A DNA stretch of 51,867 bases from a virus, in the IMG/VR virus record IMGVR_UViG_3300028769_000012, positions 1-51,867 of that record, one strand, 5' to 3'. The translations under genes and the position numbers were made by a program. Each line of letters starts with the position of its first letter. Positions within the stretch are counted from its first letter, which is position 1. Shown one piece after another: positions 41,539-51,866 of this stretch. The notes below the pieces were generated by a model. The model had not been told where the DNA came from. It ran no database searches and saw only the letters and a list, made by a program, of their open reading frames with translations.

Positions 41539-43392
41539 TTATTTACTATTGAAAAAACTGAAATCAGCTTTAACTTGTGGAGTTTCATATTTTTGCAGAT
41601 CTACTCTAGCATCTGTTAAGTTTTGTTGTTTATTCTGCATATGACCTGCAATTGAAGCAGCATATATAGAAGCATCTCGTTTATATGGAACTGCAATCAT
41701 TCCTTTATAATAAGTGGTTGTCATATCAGTTCAACCAGTAGGAGCCTTAACTTTATTATCTTTTCATACTGTTTTTAAAGCATCTGATACAGTATCTTGT
41801 TCTTTACTGTCCAAGGCTTTAACTTCAGAATTATTATCTGCTTCAGAAGCACCTTCAGCAGTATAACCATACATTATTAAGAATGGTTTTATATTATTGT
41901 TTTCTCGTACTACAAAATCATTACCAACTTGAACATATCCAAATCCATGACGTTTGTAATAATCATTGATTATAGCAGGAGACCAATCATTTTTATGTTT
42001 TTCAATTTCTGATTGAACTTCATTAAATTGTTTAAGTGCATTATAATTAACAGTACCATCATTATTAGACGGCATATATACTTTAGCAGCAGTTCCACCA
42101 TCATAAATAATATCATTAGCGCCTTTCATTCCAATAATTTTATCACCAAATGTAGCCTTACTCATATCAACAAGAGAACCATTTTTAGAATTCATTATAT
42201 TTTTAAATGTAGTCATACCTAATGGAGTTCCATCTTCTGTAGCTAATCTTGCAGCACCTGTAACATGTAATATCATTTTCTTATTAGTTGTAATATCATT
42301 TCATTGCATTGGAGCTGAACCAGTTTTGCCATTATGTAATAATTCAAAAGGTGATACATTAGCTAATCCTTTTGCCGCGGCTGAAGCTTCTTCTGTAGCT
42401 CCTGGTAATTTCTCTGGAGAAATCGCAGAAGATGTTTTAGCAGTTGTATTAGTAATCAACATATCTAATATAAAATCTCTTGGATCTTTACCACCATTAA
42501 CTATAGCAGTTGCTTTTAGTTTTTGTTGAGCATGAACATCCATTGTTTTTCATAAATAGTCTAAAGCTTTATCAATATGATTTCTTTCTGAACTATTTTC
42601 TGTAATAACTTTATAATGATCTCCAGGAGTGTTAATTATTTGATTTAAACTTTCTAAAGCAGATTGTTGTTCTTTTGTTGGACCTTTTACTGATACTTGT
42701 GATTTTAAAATATCATACTGTCCTTTAACTTGATCTTTAGAATAAAAATTTTCATTATGAGTATCTTCTGTTCCTAAAGAAGCAATTAAATCTTTAAGAT
42801 TAGTTTTTATTTTATCTAACCCAATAGCATTATTTGCAACATCAAATATTGAATTTTGTCCTGATAATTTAGGATTATATTGTCTTTCATTTAATAACTC
42901 TGCAACAGATAATAGTTTATATTGATCTTTGTGTTTATCGTATTCGTTAACGTTAATTGCACTAACATTTCCTTTAGCATCTTTACCATAAACCATATCA
43001 TTATTTACAGCAACTTCACCATAACCTCCTGCAGCAGTAGCTGTTTTAGCAGCTTCATCTCAAGCAGATTTACTTTGTTTAAGTTCATTAATTTTACCAA
43101 CTAATCTTAATGACATTGCTCTATTATTACTTTGAGCATATGGATACATACTTCCCGAATTAGTTGATTCAATTTTAGCTAATTCAGAAACAAATCCGTT
43201 AACATCATTTACTAAACCTTTACCCATTAAATCTTTAAATACATCATCATCTAACATAGATGAAATAGTATGTTTACTTTCTTTAGATGAACTAGATGAT
43301 GAAGAAGTTGCTTGTACAGGTTGTTGTTCAATGATGGGGGTGAATGTTGCAAACCCACCCCCTTGTTGAAATTTATTTATATTATATTTCAT
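41539..43392 (-). CDS. late virion-type protein with N-terminal FQQGG tag, 617 aa
   Basis: Under the TGA-Trp code the frame runs from ATG 43392 (overlapping the upstream stop by one base, TAATG) to TAA 41539. TGA codons lie at 43060, 42550, 42301, 41764 and one more near 41734. It starts MKYNINKFQQGGGFATF; the same FQQGG string recurs within the upstream protein. A Ser-rich low-complexity patch (residues about 30-37) follows, then mostly helical sequence. No enzymatic motif is seen. By position, between a 1302-residue protein and the helicase/polymerase giants, it may be a packaged cargo or ejection protein of a crAss-like virion; this is inference. Confidence 0.72.
43336..43362 (-). other. 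G/C hairpin right after the start of the 617-aa gene
   Basis: GGGGGTG (43336-43342) pairs with CACCCCC (43356-43362) around a 13-base loop, 31-57 bases after the start codon. The stem encodes part of the FQQGGG tag, so its G/C content is partly dictated by the glycine codons. Confidence 0.35.
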
Positions 43393-46300
43393 TATTTTGC
43401 ATTTACTTTCTTATTGTTTGATGCTATTGTCTCATAAAATAATTTATCTGAATCTAAAGCATTTGTTTCAGTTTGACTCAAATCTATATTATGTTTATCC
43501 ACAGGATTATTAACACTATGAATTACTTTATAAAATTGTTTTCTGTCTGCTTCTACTTTTTTAGCTATTTGTCCACCTTTCTTTAAAGATTGTCCGTACA
43601 TCATAGCCATTTGAATATTTTTTAAACGTTCATTAAATGGTTTAATTTGAGATTCTTTAGCTTTAAGAGCAGTTTGTCATTTAGCATAATCAGATGATTT
43701 TTCCCAATCAATAGGAGTTATTCCAGGAGTTTTCATTTGAGTATCATAATTCTTTCTAAATGAATTATTAGTTTCATCAGCTAATGTATTATACTCTTCA
43801 CCTAATTGTTTATATTTAGGATCTTGTAAAATATTAAACATTCCAGTTTGACCTTCACGTTGTTTTTTCATTATATCGTTTTTCTGATTAGCTAATAATA
43901 GAACATTAAGAGCTGTATTCTGAGCTGAACTTTGAAGCGCATTTATTCCGTGGATTTTTCCAAATGCGTTAGCGGCTAAACCTCTATTCTTACCAAGAAC
44001 TTCAGTATTATATTTAGCGGTATTAGCGTTCATTTGTAATTGTTGTCCACGCATTTGATCAAGTCTTTGAGTATCTGCCATTTGAGCTTTATCTTTTAAA
44101 ATATTACCTTGATTAATTCCAGATAATCTAACACTAAATCCTTTATCAATGTCAGCAGTTGAAGCAGCCATTCTAGCAGTTTTACTGTTAACAGCAGCAG
44201 CTTGTTTGTCAGCTTCTAAAGTATGTGGTCTATCAGCTCTAATATAAGTATTTGACATATAAGGTAATGTGTACATACTATCTGCAACACCTTTCCTTTG
44301 AGCATTTCCAATATCTTTATTAGTTCTAACTGTATTTAAATACATTGCTGTATTTAATAAATCAACTTTATTAAGTTTAGGAAATTTAATTCCTTCACTT
44401 TGTTTATTAACTGTTGTTCCAGATTGTGTAGTTGGTGTAGTTGTGTTTCCAAATAAATTAGTTGGAAGTTTTACTGCGGCAACATCAAATCCTTTATTTT
44501 TAGGTTCTAATCTTGTAGCAGATTCATTAAATTTATTAGTCATATAATTATGATATGGACCATATTTATTATCAGTAGCTAATCCTTTAACTTGTGCTAA
44601 ATCTTTTACTGATACATTACTTCCAGCAGATTGAATAAATTTATTTAAATCTTCTTTATTTCTAGCTAACCAATTTTCATCAAGACCATTAACAAAATTA
44701 GTGTATTCAGGAGTATACCCTCCATCTTTAGTTTGCCATGTAGATACATCTTTTAAATCACTATAAGGTAAATAATTACCTGAACCTGGATGTTTATATG
44801 TAGTATTAGCTGTTGGTGCAACTGTAACTTTAGGTGCAATAGTACCAACTAATTTAGTAGGAACAATTGGTTTATTAATAACAGGTGCAGATATAATAGG
44901 TTGTTTTGTAGAATCAGGCAATGTCATAGATTGACCTTTATTATTAGTAAATGTATGACCAGAAGCTCCGATTGTTTCATTAGTAAATCCAGCCTTTCTA
45001 AGTTTACCTTCTTTTAAAGCTTTATCTAATACAGAAAAATCCATTTTAAATGCTCCACCTTGTTGGAATTGTATAACTCCACCTTCTTTATGTTCTACCA
45101 TATTTTTATTATATTTGTTTCAGGCTTTGTTTAAACTTATTTTTCTTTTATAATCAGTGGCTTTATTAGCTCTATCTAATCCAAGAATAGCTTTTACTTT
45201 AGGATCTTTAAGTTTTTCTAAATTCTTTTGTTCACCTTGACGTAATTTACTAATAGCACTTTCTTGGAATTTCTTACCATATCAAGAACGTGGATCAGAT
45301 TCTTCTTTTATAACTCGTTCTGATTTAGCTTTGTTATCATTCATACCCGTAACCTTAGCTACTTTACCTTTAATACCTAACCAACCTTTATCAATTTTAG
45401 CAGCTTTTTTAGCTTCATCAAGAGTTTCTATTTCAGCTTTAAGTTTAGAAATAGCACCTTCATCAGGAGTTTCTTTTGCATTTAAAGCATCTAATACTGA
45501 TTTTTTAGGTGCAATTACTTTATCAAAATGTTCATTAATTGCAACTTCTGGATCAGTTCCTTTAGGAATTGTAATTTTAGATTCAACACCTTCTGGTACA
45601 TTCTTTAATTTAAAGTCCGTACTAGCTTCTTGTGTTTGAATTTTAGTAGTTCCAGCGTGTACTTGTGCTAAATTATATAAACCTTTAACAGCTTGCACAC
45701 CATGTACTAAACCTCTAGCATCTTGAATAGAAACATTTCCTAATCCACCTTCTTCTATATCTTGTGCAGTTTGTCTAGCAGCTGTTCCAGCATTTACTAA
45801 ACCATAACCTAAAAATGCAGGTTTTGCTAATTTTGCAGCTTTTGATACTATTGATGATGCTGGTTTGAATGCTCCTTTTACTAAAGCTTTAGTTTCTGGA
45901 ATTCCATATTTAGCAATTTTAGCAACTTTTTCAACTTCACTTAAACCCTCAGCTGATTTTACAATAGCTTTAGCTCTATTTAAATTTAATAATTCTTTAC
46001 CTACTAATTCAACACCTTCTGCATCTTTAATTGCAGTTTTTGCAATTTTAAGAATATGTTCAGCCTTTTCAGCTTTAGTTGCAAGTTTAGCTATTTCAAT
46101 ACCTGTTTTAGCACCTTTTAAACCAAGTTTAGCAGATGCTGCTCCTGGAATTAATGATAATGCTGTAAATCCTAAATTCAATGCAGCATTTCCAGCAGTT
46201 TCTCCAAATCCATGTCCACGTAATATATCTGAACCTAATGTTGCAGCTGTTGATGTTAAACCTCCTGCAAGTCCGGCAGCGGTTCCACCTAAACTTACAA

Positions 46301-47300
46301 CATCTCCACCTAATGCAATAGCATCTAAATAATCTGCTGTAGATCCTTTTCCAGATAACATATCTCCAACTTTACCACTACCTGTAGCAGTTGGTTTTTC
46401 TTTTGGATGAAAATAAGTTGTAGTTGTTTTACGAATATATGCTTGTGGTTTATGTGGTGTTGGTACTACTGGTGCAGTTTTTGCAGCAGTTGCTGCTGTT
46501 AAAGCAGCTGCATCATCAGCAGCTTTCTTTTCTGCATCTAATTCAGTTTGTGTTTTTGGTGGAATCAAATAATCATTCATTTTCCAACCTAATGCATATG
46601 CTTTCTCAGTTACTTTATCCCAATTAGGATTTGGTTCACTTAAAGCAAGTTTTAATGCCTGAGCATTATCGTAATCTTTATAATCGTAAGAATCTTTATT
46701 CTTAGTGTAATCATTTAAATAATCATCAACTCCTTCTTTTGCCCAACCTAATACTCTAGCTTTTCTTTCATCATTAGTTTTGAAAGTATTTAAATGTGTA
46801 GCAAGTGCATTAACATCATCATGATAATGTTTATTTGATACAATATTAGTTAAACCTTGTACTTCTTTTGAATACCCTGTTTGCGCTGTTGGAGTTGTAG
46901 TAGAATTTGTTGACTCTATGTGTGTTCTTAGTGCATTCATTGCTGAACTAAGTGATTCTTTATCAGCATCATTACCTCTAATCTTAACACCTAATCCTAA
47001 CATATCTTTACTAAGAGGTTCGTCATGACCTGTTCAGTTGAATTTCTTTAATTCTTCTGGAAGTTGAGATGTGTCAATACTATATGTTTGATCTGGATTA
47101 AATTTTAAAGCTTTATCCATAGCTCCACTTTTTACAAGAGCAGCTACTTGATCGTAAGCAGGCTTAGCTCTTCTAGCTTCTTTAGAAGACATCGAATACA
47201 AATTATCGTATAATGCCTTTTCTACCTGAGAATAATCTTTTGGAGTATTATTTGGATCAGGAGCTTTACTTCCCGTTTGTAATTTTCTTACTAATGCCAT
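43392..47300 (-). CDS. large late cargo/ejection-type protein, 1302 aa
   Basis: ATG 47300 to TAA 43392 with TGA-Trp at 47034, 45282, 45120 and 43677. The N-terminus is MALVRKLQTGSKAPD. Residues about 220-330 are rich in Gly/Ala and hydrophobic (GGDVVSLGGTAAGLAGGL, LNLGFTALSLIPGAAS), able to insert into membranes; a long Lys/Ala helical section follows. From residue 734 a second half starts with MVEHKEGGVIQFQQGGAFKMD, which looks like the N-terminus of another cargo protein, so the gene may be a fusion of two. The membrane-active segment and the position fit an ejection protein packaged in the head or neck, comparable to the cargo proteins of crAss001. The homology is not proven. Confidence 0.75.
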
Positions 47301-47327
47301 GTTTATAATTTTTTTAAATTAAACAAT

Positions 47328-47361
47328 AAAAGGGAAACAGGTTTTTTACTGCTTCCCTTTT
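47328..47361 (-). terminator. terminator-like hairpin between two late genes
   Basis: On the - strand AAAAGGGAAGCAG pairs with CTGTTTCCCTTTT (one mismatch) around an 8-base loop, then ATTGTTTAATTT. It lies between the 98-aa gene and the 1302-aa gene and is the only hairpin in an intergenic space inside the late block, so it may reduce transcription into the giant genes. Confidence 0.55.
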
Positions 47362-47370
47362 AAGGTAGGC

Positions 47371-47667
47371 TTATTTTCTGCCCACGAATACTAGTTTACC
47401 GCCTTTTCTTTGGTAAGTAGGTTGACCTTGTGCTTCTGGAGCTCCACCTTGTTCACCTTGTGCACCTTGAAGCATTTGCATGATCATTTGTGCTAACATA
47501 GCAGCTGCTTCTGGTCCTAATTGTTGAACAATTTGTTGTGCCATTTGAGCAACTTGTTCTTCTGCTCCACCACCTTGTTGTCCACCTTCTGCAGGTGCTG
47601 CTGCCGGAGCTGCACCTTGTTCTGGAGCAGGAGCTGCTCCACCTTCTTGTAAAAATTTTACTTTCAT
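47371..47667 (-). CDS. Gln/Ala/Gly-rich small virion-type protein, 98 aa
   Basis: A 98-residue protein starting MKVKFLQEGGAAPAPEQG and ending YQRKGGKLVFVGRK. The first 35 residues are low-complexity Ala/Pro/Gly/Glu; residues 36-70 form an amphipathic Gln/Met-rich helix (VAQMAQQIVQQLGPEAAAML). Its base composition is richer in G+C than its neighbours because of the Ala/Gly/Pro codons. The FLQEGG start is akin to the FQQGG tags of the large neighbours. Probably structural or cargo; the function is unknown. Confidence 0.72.
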   Translation of the reverse strand: MKVKFLQEGGAAPAPEQGAAPAAAPAEGGQQGGGAEEQVAQMAQQIVQQLGPEAAAMLAQMIMQMLQGAQGEQGGAPEAQGQPTYQRKGGKLVFVGRK

Positions 47668-47675
47668 TTTAATTA

Positions 47676-48254
47676 TTAATTTTTGGATTTTACATATTCA
47701 GGATCAGTTTCAGACTGTACCTGTAAAAACTTAAACATTCTTTTACCTAATGTTTTGTAATCATTATCATTATTAGTTATTGCAGCTTTTTTCGCAAACT
47801 TAATTAATGTTTTAGTATGTGTCCGACTAAATATTCTTTCACCACCAACTAATTCCATTTGAGAATTTCCTTCTGCATCTAACACGTGCATTTTATCTGA
47901 TTTTAGTTTATTATCAGGTTTGAATTCTAGTTCATCACCTTCTTTAACTCCAGAATCTTTGTTTAATTCTAACACATACATCACATTTTGTTCTGTGATT
48001 AAGTCTTCTGATTCAGGTACTCCTTCATGAACTGATATAACGTTCATTTCTTCATCTATAAAAATTATATCTAATGGAATATGAGTATCTTTCATATAGA
48101 AAGAAATCTCATCAGGCTCATTAAATATAAATAACATTCCTTCGTTTTCAGGTAATTCAGTTACACCTTGTAATCCTTTATCATGATCTTCATCAGATTC
48201 AGCAAGTTTAACCGTATATTCTTTATTACCAATCTCTATTTTTATTTCTTTCAT
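47676..48254 (-). CDS. DUF192 family protein with virion-type C-terminal module
   Basis: A 192-residue protein. Residues 1-85 are a DUF192 domain: EYTVKLAESDEDHDKGLQGV, then ENEGMLFIFNEPDEISFYMK and IPLDIIFIDEEMNVISV. DUF192 is a small beta-barrel of unknown biochemical role found in bacteria, archaea and some phages. The C-terminal part carries GGERIFSRTHTKTLIKFAKKA, a module that resembles the C-terminal segment of the 379-aa protein at 49202-50341. The ATG lies within the ATGA overlap with the upstream gene. Ends in TAA, 8 bases before the next gene. No TGA codon inside. Confidence 0.75.
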   Translation of the reverse strand: MKEIKIEIGNKEYTVKLAESDEDHDKGLQGVTELPENEGMLFIFNEPDEISFYMKDTHIPLDIIFIDEEMNVISVHEGVPESEDLITEQNVMYVLELNKDSGVKEGDELEFKPDNKLKSDKMHVLDAEGNSQMELVGGERIFSRTHTKTLIKFAKKAAITNNDNDYKTLGKRMFKFLQVQSETDPEYVKSKN

Positions 48255-48502
48255 TTGGTTAATATCTCAGGGATAATACTATTTAAAATTCCTCCATTTT
48301 CATGATGTCATTTTTTTGCATTTTGAGCAAAAATTGCACGTTTCTTCGTTAATGGATTTTTACTATGTGTAAGTTCTTCTGTAGATTTTCCAGTTTTCTT
48401 TTTAGTTGCAGTAAATTTTCCTTTATTTGCAGGATTAATATGAATACCACCCGATTTAAAACTTTGGATATTATTCATTTGATTTGATATTGTATATTTC
48501 AT
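48242..48502 (-). CDS. small basic virion-type protein, 86 aa
   Basis: With TGA as Trp the frame runs from ATG 48502 to TAA 48242. It contains SFKSGGIHINPANKGKFTATK and NPLTKKRAIFAQNAKK-W-HH. I recall this kind of small basic protein (SGGIH-KP-N-GKFTA-KK-TGK ... ARKW) from Bacteroidota phages; the TGA at 48308 falls at the Trp after NAKK. The second TGA (48251) overlaps the next ATG and is followed by AAG AAA TAA, so read-through adds only Trp-Lys-Lys. The start overlaps the HNH endonuclease gene by 32 bases. Function unknown; basic charge fits DNA contact in the virion. Confidence 0.72.
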
Positions 48503-49118
48503 AATTTTTTATATATTCATTAATTAATCGTTGAGATTTTATATCTCCATCATGAGCAATATAATGACAATATATACACAAAGTTATTCCATTAGTTTCA
48601 TCAAATTCTAATGAGTTATCAATTGATTTTGGAATAATATGATGAGCATGTTGTATAGTTTTTTCAGAATTACCACAATTTTGACAAGTATAATTATCTC
48701 GAGTTTTTACTAATTTTCCTCATTTTCTAAATGCGTCTTTTCTTCCTTCAATATGATTACATTCTTTTCATTCATAATGATTTTTACCTATTGTGTATTC
48801 TTCTGAACATTTTTTACAACAGAAATTATTTGTAGAATTAATAAGATGTTCTTTTCTATTAAAATTTGAACCACAATTAGTACATTGTATTGCTATTATA
48901 TCTGAACTTTTATTTTTAACTTTACATTCATGCGAACAAAATTTAGAATCTCTATATTCTTGAACTTCATACTCTTTATTACATTCTTCACAAATTAATA
49001 TCTTTCTTAATTTTCTAGAATTATGTGAACATTCTTGACTGCAATATTTTCTAGTTTTTATCCCTTGAAATTCAGCTCCACAATGTTCACATATTTTAGA
49101 TTCTTTCTTATAACCCAT
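48471..49118 (-). CDS. HNH homing endonuclease with zinc fingers, two TGA-Trp codons
   Basis: A 215-residue protein read with TGA as Trp. Residues 1-105 hold three Cys-rich fingers (CEHC...CSQEC, CEECN...CSHEC, CTNC...CKKC). The HNH nuclease domain follows: RK-W-GKLVKTRDNYTCQNCG, then HAHHIIPKS, then NGITLCIYCHYIAH, with paired CxxC motifs and the His-His-Ile of the active site. Trp117 and Trp133 are TGA; Trp133 is the conserved Trp before the metal-binding core, and under the standard code the whole nuclease domain would be lost. It sits between late genes with its own promoter-like element. It is a mobile gene adapted to this phage's recoding. Confidence 0.87.
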
Positions 49119-49139
49119 ATTTTATTTTTTGATATTATA

Positions 49140-49147
49140 CAAAAGTA
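49140..49147 (-). promoter_or_regulatory. -7 promoter element of the HNH gene
   Basis: On the - strand TACTTTTG fits TAnnTTTG and lies 21 bases before the HNH ATG. The leader TTTTGTATAA, A-run, AAAATATGGGT is close to that of the GIY-YIG gene on the other strand. Confidence 0.5.
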
Positions 49148-49201
49148 TAATAATTTTTCCATATAATATCTATAAACTGATTAAATTTTTAATTACAAAG
49201 A

Positions 49202-50341
49202 TTAAGCTTCAACAGTTTCTATAAGTCCTGTATTGTCTTGAGTATTTTCTAATATCTCATAAACTAACAACTTACCAGCTTTAAGTGCTATGTCTTCATC
49301 TCCATCTTTATATTGTTTAAACATCTCTTCTAACTTGTCTGTAACATCTTTATTAAAAATGATTTCATTAAGTTCAATTTCTGCGTGTTGAGTTATAGCA
49401 CCACCTTCATCCATTGTTACAACCGGAATACCTTTATCAGTAACTTGTTCTGAAATTTCTTCTGGCAGATCGTGTTTTCTAGCATGTAATGCTCCATCAG
49501 GTATAACATTAAATTTACCACCATCTTCAAATACATCTATTTCAGGAACTTCAATTACTTCTATGATCGGTTTAACTCTTAAAGAATAATTAACCCGATT
49601 TTTAATATTAGTCATTTGTAGTTTACTTCCGCGTTTTGCAGCTAATATATTAGTTGTTATACCTCCAAACAATTTCTGTTGATTTTTGGTAGCGATGTCT
49701 CCAAATGAATTCGCAGAAGCTAACATATTCTGTTTACTTTGAAACATAGAATTACCCGCAAGTAAATTCTGTTTATCATCATATTTAGTCAAATTGTTAG
49801 CATTTCTAGTTTTACCAGCTCAAGTACCTAATAAAGTCTGTTTCTTTCCAGCATTAGTATTCATATTAAATGAATATGCTCCAGTATCTAATCCAGTAGT
49901 ACCTTGCTTTTTAGCTGTAGTTCCTGCAAATTTATTTAATGTTGTAAGAGCAGTAAGACCAGCTCCGATTCCCATTAATGCAGGATTACCAGATTTAAGC
50001 ATCATACCAGCTCCTTTATCCATAAGTCCCATTGTACCCTCTTCTAAATCTGAGCCAGTTTCAGCACGTTTTAAACCTGCTGCTTGTAATCCAGTTTCTA
50101 ATAGTTGTGGAGCTTCTCCAAGTATTTCAGATCCTACAGAAGCAGCGGGTGCTGCTCCTGGGATTTGTGTTGAACCTGATTTAATAGTAGATCCATTTGC
50201 ATTCATACCTAAGTTTTTATTAAGTCCTTTTATAATTTTATTTATATCTAGACTATTTGTAGATAAATATGAATTCTTAGAACTTAATTGTTGTAAAGAT
50301 CCAGATGGTGTTTGATATTTTTTAATTAATTCTTTAGGCAT
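49202..50341 (-). CDS. late virion-type protein, 379 aa
   Basis: One frame from ATG 50341 to TAA 49202 with a TGA-Trp at 49820 (QTLLGT-W-AGKT). The N-terminal MPKELIKKYQTPSG is similar to the starts of other cargo genes here. Residues about 85-155 are Gly/Ala-rich and hydrophobic (MGLMDKGAGMMLKSG, ALMGIGAGLTALTT). The C-terminal region reads FEDGGKFNVIPDGALHARKH, then ITQHAEIELNEIIFNKDVTDKLEEM. I have seen such a VIP-GALH/QHAEIE module in Bacteroidota phage structural proteins. It overlaps the upstream structural gene by 8 bases. Probably a packaged or neck-associated protein; exact role unknown. Confidence 0.72.
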
Positions 50342-51866
50342 AACTTATAGTGAATAATGTTCTTAGAGCATTAATGACTGCATATTGTGTACCATCATAT
50401 TTTACTCGTATTTTAATATATTTATCTCTAATTTTCATTTCATTTGCTTTAGTAAATAATAATTCATTATTTTTAACATAAGCATAAGTAAAATTAATTG
50501 GTTGAATTTGAATATCTCAAGAATCTTCCATATATTGCATATTACCTTTTACTCTACCAAATTGTTTAAGGTTTAAACCTTGTTGATAACTGTTAACTAA
50601 TTTTTCTTTAGTTTTATTATGTTCTTTAATACTTATATCTTTAGTACGTATTAAATTTCCATAAAATGAATTTGGTAAATTAATATCAAAATATTCACTA
50701 TTAGAATTACTATCTTTTTGTGTAATAATATAAGGAAGTTTTGGTGTTAAAGGTTTTGCAATTAAATAAAGTCTATAGCGTTCATCTAAATCTGTGATTC
50801 CAGTTAAATTAACTCCATTAACATTATTTATTGTGATGTTATTTAATTTTAATATTAAATCTTTATCTTTATTCCAATCAAATCCTTCGCCAACAACTTC
50901 ATAATAAAATGAGTTGGGTTCTGCTAAATTAGATATAATTTTTAAGTTATTAAATATTTTCTGAACTCCAGGAATTCCATTAGCAACAAATTCAAATTCG
51001 AATGGATATTGGGCATCATACCAATAAGTTGGAAGAATTGTTCCTTGCTCTTCTTCGAATCCCGCAAATCCGTGTTTATACAAGTAATTAGATGCATTTT
51101 CATGCTTCTCTGTATTTGCAAAGGTATAAAAAATATTATTTATATTTTCTGAAAATTCTGGAAACCATGTATATTGAGTAACCCATTTGTTTGTAAGTTC
51201 ACTATGACATAAATGTCAAGATACATTATTATATTTAAACACAAACATAACATCTTGTTTAAATGCGTTATAATGTGATTTTACAAAATTTACATTTATA
51301 CTATTATCATAATCAGATTCTTTTAAATTAATATGATCATTTAAGAATTTTTGAATTTTCAAATCAGATATAACTTCAAATTGTTGTCCATTAGTTCTCC
51401 AAATCTTTTTAGCAACAGTATCAATACCGTAAATAAACTTAGATGTTTTAATTATAGAATCTGCTCACATAGATCCAAATGTATTTGATAATACTTTAGG
51501 ATTTTTAGGAAGTACTGTATCAGTATTAATGTATACATTATCTCCTTGTGCATTTGTCATCATTGCTCTTTCGTTTACAGGAATCATTAATACTCCATGT
51601 TCCATAACAGCAATAAGTGTTCCATATCATTCCTCTAATTTTACAAGTTCACCATGTTCAAGAGTATAATCTTGATAATTTGGAGATTCGAATATACGAG
51701 TTCCATTTACAAATGATGATTGTTGTAATTTATTTGAATAATTGATTCTATTTGTAAATGAAGTTTTGATAAAAGGAACATCAGGGATTTCAAAATAATT
51801 TTTATCTCCTAATGATTTACTAATACCTCCATTAATTATATGAGATTCAGGTAAACTATCTTGCAT
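50334..51866 (-). CDS. crAss-type tail/neck structural protein, possibly 5' truncated
   Basis: Read with TGA as Trp (codons at 51627, 51465, 51216 and 50517) the visible frame has 510 residues from an ATG at 51866 to TAA 50334. Only one base lies beyond that ATG, so it may be an internal Met and the gene may start outside the window. The protein is beta-rich with Asn/Tyr/Phe-rich strands (GIDTVAKKIWRTNG, FVFKYNNVSWHL, ILPTYWYDAQYPFEFEF). It lacks enzymatic motifs. In crAss-like phages a large beta-rich tail (muzzle/stabilisation) protein lies directly upstream of the cargo and RNA polymerase genes, and this matches in position and size. The identity is inferred from order, not from a sequence match. 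Confidence 0.6.

Noticed and set aside
45865-46332. A 155-codon + strand frame inside the late block (also 49794-50315 and 45331-45639)
   Set aside because: They lie antisense to continuous late genes, and their length follows from the Ala/Gly-rich codons of the real - strand genes. Pro/Ser-rich low-complexity translations without family features.
16371-50341. Late region as a set of pseudogenes or frameshifted assembly errors
   Set aside because: Every break is an in-frame TGA; I found no frameshift and no in-frame TAA or TAG across the joins. Random decay or sequencing errors would not hit only TGA.
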